A stretch of DNA of 64,000 nucleotides from positions 5,537,657-5,601,656 of the forward strand of contig NC_041020.1 in the NCBI RefSeq assembly GCF_004193775.1, read 5' to 3'. A model generated the notes under the pieces. The model worked only from the letters and a program-made list of their open reading frames with translations. It searched no databases and had not been told where the DNA came from. This DNA comes from Glycine soja (Eukaryota > Streptophyta > Magnoliopsida > Fabales > Fabaceae). Both the position numbers and the translations under genes were made by a program. Shown here one piece after another: positions 56,636-64,000 of this stretch; position 1 is the stretch's first letter; each line of letters starts with the position of its first letter.

Positions 56636-58349
56636 ATGAGTCTTCATTCTTCATCTAGTGTTAATGGTGAGGGTTCTACTCCTAAGGACCCCTTGTATAA
56701 GATATTAGATGAGTTGAGATCCCTTAAGTTGTGGAAAGAAAAACAAGAGAGAAAAGAAAAAGGTAAAAAAAAGAGTGGAAGAAATAAGTCAAGATGAAAG
56801 AGAGAAAATAAGAGAGGAGGAAAGAAGAAAAATAATGAAAGAAATGAAAAGAGAAAAACATGCATTCTTTAGTAGTCATGACTCTTGCAAGAGTTTAAGT
56901 GAATAACTTAGTGACTATTATAGAGGGTGTCATAGTTCACATACTAAACATCACTCCCAAAGAAGAAAAAATGAAAGAAAGCCTCAAGAGGCTAACATTA
57001 ACCTCCCATACTTCCATGGGAAGGACAATGTGGAGGCTTACTTAGATTGGGAAATAAGGATAGAGCAAAAACTTAAAAGAAAGTTTACTTTAAAATATTA
57101 TGGTTCTCATTCTTATCCAAAGAAAGACCAAGGTCTAGGCATCTTAGGGGCAGCACCTTCTAAGCCCAATGATGATAAGGGGAAGAAAATAGAAAAGCAA
57201 CCCCCTAAGGCTAGTATGCAAGAAAAAACTAGCTCTATAAAGTGCTTTGAATGTCTTGGAAGAGGACACATTACTTCTCAATGCCCCACCAAGAAAACCA
57301 TGATTATGAGGAGCCAAGACATTTATAGTAGCCAATATGAGGCTACTACTTCACCTTCCTCTAGTGAAAGTGAAGAAGCAAAAGGGGAAGAATCTAGTGA
57401 AGAAATCTACCCCCATGAAGAAGGAAAACCTTTAATGGTTAAGGAGGAGTGTAAGAAGGTAAGTGTCTCCTCCAAGAGGTTAGCTAAGAAGGAAAGGCAT
57501 TTTGAAATAAAGACAAATATTAAAGAAATTTCCCTTCTTAGACAACCTCCACATTTTCTCTTTTGTAAAAAGACACTTGTTAGCATTGCCACACCTCTTG
57601 GGCTTGAGTTTATTCCTCTAGTAAAGGAGTTGTTGGATGAGGGTTTGGTTCGCAAGAGCTTAAATCCTTGTGCTTTGTTGGTGCCCAAAATAGGTATTAC
57701 TAGGCACCAAATCCCTAAAATAGGTGGTATGATGAATGTTTTGAGTGGTGCAACCCTCTTTTGTGAAATCACTCGTGCACCCTACAACTTCATGATATGT
57801 GTACATAGGGACTCATTAGGTAGGTTTGTTCTTATTTTTAGTTTCAATACAAACTTAGGTACTCATATGGGACACCTTAGGTTTGTCGTAATTTTTTGTA
57901 GGAATAATCAACATGAAAATAAAGAAAAAAGTATGTTTTATTCCATTAATTTCCTTAACTTTTTAAATAGTGATCAAGGGCTTCCCATGGACCCTAAGAG
58001 AATAAAGGTCATTCCTGAGTGGCCTACTCCACCAAGTATAAGGGAAATTTGGGGCTTCAATATCTTAACAAACTTTTACAAAAGGTTTGTCCCATATTTT
58101 TCTATACTTGTAGCACCACTCATTGAGTTGGTGATGAACTATATTCTCTTATGGGAATATGGCCAGGAAAGGGGTTTTCAGTCCTTACTGTACTCTAACA
58201 TACCCAACATAACTAATACATATGTTTTTATTCTTTTTACAGGTGTTGAGGAAAGAATTAATGAGTTTCAAGAACCTTGGGATTTGAGGTCAAATCCTTT
58301 TCAAGGGGGAGGGAATGATGCAATCCTACCCCGCAAGGGTATAGGATAG
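56636..58349 (+). pseudogene. Deleted gag-pol polyprotein of the gypsy-type element
   Basis: Gag starts MSLHSSSSVNGEGSTPKDPL at 56636 and a frame is open to 56797. After a frameshift, INLPYFHGKDNVEAYLDWEI (from about 56997) is in the frame of the 439-codon ORF (57030-58349). That ORF skips most of gag and contains a CCHC knuckle (CFECLGRGHITSQC), the RT entry segment (LVKELLDEGLVRKSLNPCAL, LVPK), a stub of RT after GATLF, and the RT-RNase H joint (MDPKRIKVIPEWPTPPS, FNILTNFYKRFVPYFS). It ends with a C-terminal RSNPFQGGGNDA that runs into the 3' LTR. The RT YxDD core, RNase H and integrase are missing; in-frame deletions explain the long ORF. Non-autonomous. Confidence 0.85.
58302..58315 (+). 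other. Polypurine tract before the 3' LTR
   Basis: AAGGGGGAGGGAA directly precedes TGATGCAATCC, the LTR start, as needed for plus-strand priming. Confidence 0.85.
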
Positions 58350-59413
58350 AAGACTCCAAGTAGATTGGGCCAGAGATGCAAGAGAAGGCCCTAGGATTCT
58401 TATGAGTCTTAGGGTAGATTTTGGGCTCATGGGCTAAGTACGAGCCCACTTATCTTTGTAAATATTAGATTAAGGTTTCATTATTTTTGGGCCTTGTATT
58501 TAGGGCTCCATAATGTAGGTAGGGTACCTTAGAAATATAGGATTTTTCAGCCCTTGTATTTTAGGCCACCTAGACTAGTTTTTGTATTAGGGGTAGTTTT
58601 GTAATTTCACATGCACTAAGTGAATATTTGATGTGTGTGGTTGGAAATAAATTTAATTGAATTGGTAGAAACTCGATCCAATTAAATTCTAGAGGGGGAG
58701 GTGAGCATTTGTTTACTACACCCCATTGCCACATCATATAGTCACACTTTGTGCATGTTCTTCATGCTTTACATGCCTCATGACACCTAAGCACACTTAG
58801 TGGAGAATCTTGGAATTGATCTTGGATTAGTGGGCTGAACCATAACTAAAATTCACTAATCATAATTAGTGAAATTTTGGCTCCAAAGTTTGGCACCACA
58901 AATTCAAGATCAATTCCAAGATTCTCCACTAAATGTGCTTAGGTGTCATGAGGCATGTAAAGCATGAAGGACATGCACAAAGTGTGACTATATGATGTGG
59001 TAATGAGGTGTAGTAAACAAATGCTCACCTCCACCTCTAAAATTTAATTGGATTGAGCTTCTAACAATTCAATTAAATTTATTTCCAACCACACACATCA
59101 AATATTCACTTAGTGCATGTGAAATTACAAAACTACCCCTAATACAAAAACTAGTCTAGGTGCCCTAAAATACAAGGGCTGAAAAATCCTATATTTCTAA
59201 GGTACCCTACCTACATTATGAAGCCCTAAATACAAGGCCCAAAAATAATGAAACCTTAATTTAATATTTACAAAGATAAGTGGGCTCGTACTTAGCCCAT
59301 GGGCCCAAAATCTACCCTAAGACTCATAAGAACCCTAGGGTCTTCTCTTGCATCTCTGGCCCAATCTACTTGGAGTCTTCTATCCAATACCCTTGCGGGG
59401 TAGGATTGCATCA
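58316..59413. repeat. Palindromic LTR: 509-bp arms around an 80-bp loop
   Basis: 58316-58824 is the first part of a forward LTR. 58825-58904 continues the LTR as a loop. 58905-59413 is the reverse complement of the first arm, ending in the inverted LTR start. The junction after AATTCAAG shows CAAG shared by both sides (CAAG of the forward LTR and CAAGATC of the inverted strand), a 4-bp microhomology. Confidence 0.9.
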
Positions 59414-59418
59414 AAGTT

Positions 59419-59745
59419 TTTTATTACAAGGGTGAAAGAATATCTTGTACTATGAAAAATTTAAGAAAAAGGTTTCGAATCTATTCACCGCTTCTAGATA
59501 CCTATTGGTGGTTCAAATGCAGTGTGTCCTGCCAATGTGAACTAATAACGCTGCAAGTATCTAGAGAATGTTGGTGACAATGGATAAGTTCTATTGGTCT
59601 AATGGCAGTGCAAATATTTAGAACATATTGACAGTCATGGTTAAGCTCTAAGGATCACCATTGAATATTCATGAATAATAAAAGCTTTTGCTTGGGAGGA
59701 AAGGAGATACCATGTGGAAGAAACTCACACATAAGAGGGAAATTG
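59419..59745. other. Right remainder of the host LTR-type repeat, then unassigned DNA
   Basis: TCGAATCTATTCACCGCTTC and TGGTGGTTCAAATGC near 59477-59522 resemble the end of a plant LTR and a degenerate primer site. Beyond 59530 nothing is recognised. Confidence 0.35.
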
Positions 59746-59749
59746 TTAG

Positions 59750-59935
59750 AACATAAGTGTTATTATGAAGTTCCCCATTAGAATAAATGGACAAGTTAAA
59801 CAATATACAATTGAGAAAGACATGCAAACTTAATGTCTTAAGGTTTGGGTCGAAATATGGTGTTAAACTTACTAGTGTGGTTTGATCGTGGACCATTGGT
59901 GAAGATTTGTTAGAGTTTTACCCCCTCGTATTCTC
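59750..59935. repeat. Fragment of the LTR-like repeat seen at 31056 and 61760
   Basis: AATAAATGGACAAGTTAAAC, GAGAAAGACATGCAAACTTA, ATGTCTTAAGGTTTGGGTC and GGTGTTAAACTTACTAGTG follow the shared order. Confidence 0.5.
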
Positions 59936-59939
59936 AATT

Positions 59940-61185
59940 ATTTTGCTTCTTGTGAGAATATAATAATGTATGCTTTTGTTAAGCAATTAAATATAAAATA
60001 TGGTGTAGTAGGAATAAATTTCAGGTTAAGTAATTGAATCATAAAAATAGCAATGTAGGGTGGCATTTTGGCATAATTATGAAAATTGGCATAAGTTGTA
60101 CATTGTATAAAAGCTAGGTTCATTTGGAAGCTATTTTTGGCCTTTTAGGTGCTTTACTACATATTCTGCAAAAAAAATTATTATAAGTGCTCAATTAAGG
60201 ATGTAAATAGAGCCTAGCCATGGTTCAAGTTGTTCAAATATAGAAAACCAGAACAAGTGAACAACCATGTTAGAATTGAAATTATGTAGAATTTGTTTGT
60301 CTTAACACTGAGAGCTTGTTTAGAATGACTCATTTTATACCTATTAGGTGTTCTTAGGCACACTTGTCAAATTTCATTAAATTTTGTGTCTATGTGCATG
60401 TGCATGTTTATTTGCTTTAGAATTCCAATTTCTTTTGATAACACCTTTTATACACATTTCTTGTATATATCTTAAATAGAGCTTTGTTGCAAAGTTTCAT
60501 ATTAAACATAACCAAATTGCTAAAATTAAACAACTAGTTTCCAATGATAGCCTAATACGAACCTCAAACAATGAGCTCAAATTAGACAACCCAATAATAT
60601 ACTCAAATTGAGAAAAGCTCATCCCAAAATCTTTTTTGGATTAGATGATATGTACTAAAGGGTAATTGTTGAAGCCTTAAACCATTTTGATTCTATGGAT
60701 CCAAATTGAGCTTCAATTAATAAGTTCAAATTCTTGAAGTTAGAGAATTAACAATATGTTCCAGAGTTCGACATTCCTTATGAATAGATTTTAGCCAATT
60801 TTGCAGTGAAGTTAACACCACCATCTACAAATTAAGGGGAAAAGGAATGTATTCTCTAGGTATGAATCCTTAAGTTTTCAGAGAAATGATGTAGGAATCA
60901 CATTGGATAGATCTAATGGTATTTTGTTGGAGTAGTCATTGAAGTGTGACTTCAAAGTAAGTAATAATCAAAGAGCATATGAAGCTCTTACAAATGGTAT
61001 GTTGATAGCGATGAAGATGGAAGTATAAGAGTTGGCCATTCCGTGTGACTCGTAGTTGATCATAGGACATATTGAGAAATTTTCATACATTAGATCCCTA
61101 GTTATCCAAATATTTCACCAAGGTGAAGATATTATATGAAAAGATCGTTACATTCAATCTATCTTATGTACCAAGACAAAAACAT
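59940..61185. other. Intergenic DNA, no gene seen
   Basis: AT-rich, ORFs no longer than 61 codons without motifs. Possibly decayed retroelement interior, but no motif supports this. Confidence 0.4.
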
Positions 61186-61187
61186 GA

Positions 61188-61535
61188 CCATGCTAACATG
61201 GTCTTTAAGTTAGATAGTACTAGCTAAGAGGCCCAACAATAATCGACATTCAGTCATTGAAGAGACTATATGTAAACCGAGCATTGAATAGAAATAAATG
61301 TTTATGAGAAGAATAACTGTCGAATGACAATATTGTTAACATTTCTAGAGGAAGACAAGCTTCCATGCTAAGATGCTCTTTAAATTGGACAGTACACTAA
61401 GAGGCCCAACAATAATCGACATTCAGCCATTCAAGAGAATATGTAAACCACCGAGCATTGAATAGAATGAAATGTTAATCAGAAGAATAATTGTTGAATG
61501 ACTCTATTATTAACATTTCCTGAGAAAGACAACCA
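61188..61535. repeat. Imperfect tandem duplication, period about 175 bp
   Basis: CCATGCTAACATGGTCTTTA (61188) and CCATGCTAAGATGCTCTTTA (61363) start parallel units that share GAGGCCCAACAATAATCGAC, GAGCATTGAATAGAA and GAAGAATAA segments, with small indels. Confidence 0.85.
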
Positions 61536-61759
61536 ATTAAATGATCCAGAAAAGGCAACTAGCCCTAGTTGTAGTGAGCAACTTCCTTGACATGATACTT
61601 AACTCACCTTAATTAAATAACTTATACTTGTCCATTATTGCTCATCGAGATCAATTAGTAACATAATTTTTTAGTATCCGATAATTATTAAGAGAGCCTA
61701 TAAAATAGGTTTTAGGTATATATCAAAAGAGATAATCAAGCATGTTGAAGTTGAAATAT

Positions 61760-61870
61760 AAAAATAAAATCTCACATTGGATATGAATAAATAAGTTAAG
61801 TAATATATAAGTGAAAAAGACTTATAAACTTAACTAATATCTTAACATTTTGGATTAAAATATGTTATAT
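61760..61870. repeat. Fragment of the LTR-like repeat seen at 31056 and 59750
   Basis: AAAATCTCACATTGGATATG, AATAAATAAGTTAAGTAATA, TATAAGTGAAAAAGACTTAT and TTTTGGATTAAAATATG follow the shared order. Confidence 0.5.
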
Positions 61871-61879
61871 TTTCTTATA

Positions 61880-63070
61880 TAGTTGCCTCTTGGCTCATTA
61901 ATGCCATATGATGGTTCAAATTATCACATGAGACTATACATAGACCAAACTCCCAAACATAAGCGGGCCATCCTATAAGGAATCATACTAATAAAAATAA
62001 AATGTATAACCTAAATCCTGCTACTTAGCTAGCTTATCAAAAACAAAATCCCATGCTTAGCTAAACGATATGTATTGTACAAACTTCCATGATGACCTTT
62101 GCGATTCCAGGGTACCATGCTAGAGATGTGGATCGATCGTGCCGTAATTTTCATACAAACAGCACATTCCTTGTTTAGTGCTACGTTGGTAATGAACGCA
62201 ATAACCAATGCATGCCCTTTTCCATGAAAATTGATTTTGGCATGCTACGTTCTCTCTCTTCCAATGCGGCTACTTCTACTAATGAATAGGTAATGACCTA
62301 GTGCAACTTAATTTTAAGAAGCTAACTTTCAAATCAAAATAGGGCACGTGTAAAGTTAAAGTGCATTTCTCACACATGGCAGCTTTTGAATGCATGTCAT
62401 GTGTGGTGTCCGTGATTGCAATATCATCATAAATTAGCTAGTGACCTATTGTAGCCAAAAACAAGAGAAGAAAAGACACAGAAAATAAAGACATGGAGGT
62501 TTAACTTAGAACTTCATCAAAAGGTTATGGCCCCTTTACCTTGTGGTCTAGTTGGTGCGAGGAAGGGGCACTATCAGTCTAGCTGTTGTCTCATCAGATT
62601 CGTCCTTAGTTTGTGAATCTATTTTGTCAGTTTGTAGTTTTTAATTGTTGCCTTATTTTCTTACGTTGGGCCAATTTTGTTCAATCCTCTATTGCTATTG
62701 CTAGGTATATAATATTATAATCAGTTTTTACTTGAAGACATATGGTTTATTAGCTGCAGAAGACTCTTGTGACTTCGACCCAATTAGTTTTCAGAATCAT
62801 GATATAGTTATAATGAAGTAAAAGTTATTAAGTATCATGTCCCAGGGGAATTAAGTTTCCTAGAAATAACTCATTATATTAACTCTATTTTAATACTTTT
62901 TTATATAAGGAAAACTTATATTAATTAAAGAGTATAAGGAGTACTCTAATGTATATGTAAAGTTATATCCATCAATTTGAAGAAATATATGATATAATAA
63001 GAATATAGAAATTAATAAAAAGTATGTTTACTCTATTGGATTGTAAAAAGAACACAATTTGTACTTTTCA
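61880..63070. other. Intergenic DNA, no gene seen
   Basis: Includes GGCACGTGTAAAGTT near 62343 (an ACGT-core motif). No coding frame or repeat family was recognised. Confidence 0.4.
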
Positions 63071-63072
63071 TT

Positions 63073-63105
63073 GTTTTAAATTGATGTTAAAAGCCTATTT
63101 TTTAA
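63073..63105. repeat. Relic of the CACTA right terminus
   Basis: AAATTGATGTTAAAAGCCTA followed by TTTTTTAATAGTG parallels AAATCAATGTTAAAAGCCTA and TTTTCTAGTAGTG at the end of the 41299-53692 element. Subterminal repeats are not evident next to it. Confidence 0.55.
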
Positions 63106-64000
63106 TAGTGTTAAAAGAAAAAATATGAGAAAAATATATATCAATAGATCATATTTAAGCATGTTGAGAATGATTATTCATTGCATGGGGATGACATATA
63201 TAACTCATGTAAATTTTAATTAATATATAGAGTTATAGGAGAAGGTAAAAGAAAAATTATGAACAACTTTTAGTTTCTTAACAATGATTCTAAAGCCATT
63301 GGTTAATATTTGCCATATAAAAAATATTAGGAAATGAGTATGTTGGGGCTAATTGGAAAGAATTTGAGAGTGTATTTTTCATTCATTCTAAAGTAGGATT
63401 CGTCTATATGTTTACTTCTAATTAGCACTCATGTTGAACTCTATTTTCTGGTACACCATTTATTCTACCTTCTACATATGCAGGAAGCTATCACATCTTC
63501 CTCAACTTGCTTGGGAGGAAACTAAATATAGCACTCTATCATGTAGACTCCAATGACAAAGCTAGCACTAGATTTGCATTGGAAGAGTCCGCAAGGTCAC
63601 ACCCCCAACCAAATGGAAAAAGAATTTCAGTTTTTAGTGGTCATGTGCCATCATGAAATTTTTTAATTATACAAGTACTACTAATAACACTGTTTTATAT
63701 TTTAACATCAATTTTATCAATTAATTATTAGTGACAGAAGACGGATAAAAAAATTGGGAAATGGACTAAAACAAAATGATCGTTAATATATGTAATTATA
63801 TTAACTAATGAATTATAAGATTGTAATATTTTATTAAAAAAATTAAATTTGTATCCAATTTCAAAAAAAAAAAAATGAGGAAGGAAGAACATATTAGACC
63901 TACCTTGTCCTCCTTGATATTGTGATGGTTTTTAACATTTTCTTGCGATTTGAAACCTCCAGAAACATATATCACCAAAATATAATTGGTTTTAAAAATC
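63106..64000. other. Intergenic DNA, no gene seen
   Basis: AT-rich. TACTACTAATAACAC and TTAACATCAATTTTATCAA near 63676-63719 vaguely recall the left end of the same CACTA family, too weakly to annotate. Confidence 0.35.

Larger units (their letters stand above)
53771..59413 (+). mobile_element. Ty3/gypsy-type LTR retrotransposon with an inverted-LTR right end
   Basis: The order is 5' LTR (53771-54730), primer binding site TGGTATCAAGAGC (54733-54745), long leader, deleted gag-pol ORF (to 58349), polypurine tract (58302-58315), 3' LTR start at 58316. After about 590 bp the 3' LTR switches to an inverted copy of its own beginning, which ends GGATTGCATCA at 59413. AAGTT is present directly outside both ends (53766-53770 and 59414-59418), so this structure integrated as one unit. 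The two LTR starts differ at roughly 3% of positions by eye. It lies 78 bp from the CACTA right end, in the same host repeat. Confidence 0.85.

Noticed and set aside
57144..57772. Minus-strand ORFs opposite the gypsy gag-pol remnant
   Set aside because: Antisense shadows of the coding strand with no motif of their own.
58316..59413. A DNA transposon with 509-bp terminal inverted repeats
   Set aside because: The arms are LTR sequence, a polypurine tract directly precedes the left arm, and the AAGTT duplication spans from 53766 to 59418, so the palindrome is the end of the retroelement.
62530..62620. A possible tRNA or SINE (TGTGGTCTAGTTGGTGCGAGG)
   Set aside because: The opening resembles a tRNA D-arm region, but no anticodon stem, B-box or acceptor stem can be folded from what follows.
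1..64000. CRISPR array, bacterial operon, plasmid or organelle DNA
   Set aside because: Spliced plant-type gene structure and nested eukaryotic transposons; no spaced identical repeats of CRISPR form and no bacterial gene clusters.

Overview
The window looks like nuclear DNA from a legume, most probably soybean (Glycine) or a close relative. It is AT-rich, has plant-type introns, (TA)n microsatellites and dense nested transposons. Several repeat families resemble ones I associate with soybean: LTRs with GGTAATCGATTACC motifs, repeats rich in CTCGCTTAGCG motifs, and CACTA elements with a Transposase_24/Ulp1 gene. The species call is from memory, not a search.

The only gene I regard as functional is at the left edge on the minus strand: a CONSTANS-LIKE (B-box/CCT) flowering regulator with a complete exon 1 (1134-1880), a 966-bp intron, and an exon 2 (1-167) that leaves the window just inside the CCT domain. 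Its upstream flank carries a G-box palindrome and an overlapping upstream ORF. From 2.4 to 7.2 kb is intergenic DNA with a MITE-like element and an Au-type SINE.

7.2-25 kb is a pile of decayed elements: a CACTA relic, two inverted copies of an LTR-like repeat, a CACTA element starting at 9140 with TNP2-like and TNPA-like pseudogenes, a minus-strand copia remnant, and a Transposase_24/Ulp1 pseudogene split by a 1.34-kb repeat. Exon fragments of host genes follow (F-box/LRR-like, MOM1-like SNF2). 25-31 kb holds a copia-like LTR, a LINE tail, a long (TA)n tract and otherwise featureless DNA.

31-40 kb is an LTR-like repeat interrupted by a 6.1-kb CACTA element (32474-38607, ATG target duplication). 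That element carries spliced-looking fragments of several host genes, including CLPTM1-like and cyclophilin-40-like ones, all on the same strand. 40.2-59.5 kb is another LTR-type repeat that received two insertions 78 bp apart. The first is a 12.4-kb CACTA element (41299-53692, AAT target duplication), itself carrying a solo LTR (47517-49174, AAATG duplication) and two copies of a 1.3-kb unclassified repeat. The second is a Ty3/gypsy-type element (53771-59413, AAGTT duplication) whose right end is an inverted half-LTR palindrome. The last 4.5 kb is intergenic with small repeat relics.

The most unusual structures are: (1) five consecutive hairpins with an invariant TGTACCC loop and stems that differ by compensatory changes; (2) three pairs of 14-bp palindromes held at 21-bp and 102-bp register in the same solo LTR; (3) the retroelement ending in an inverted LTR yet flanked by a target duplication; (4) two clusters of captured host exons; (5) a repeat family whose copies carry different tandem-repeat cassettes at the same place. 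All assignments are by eye; no database search was possible.
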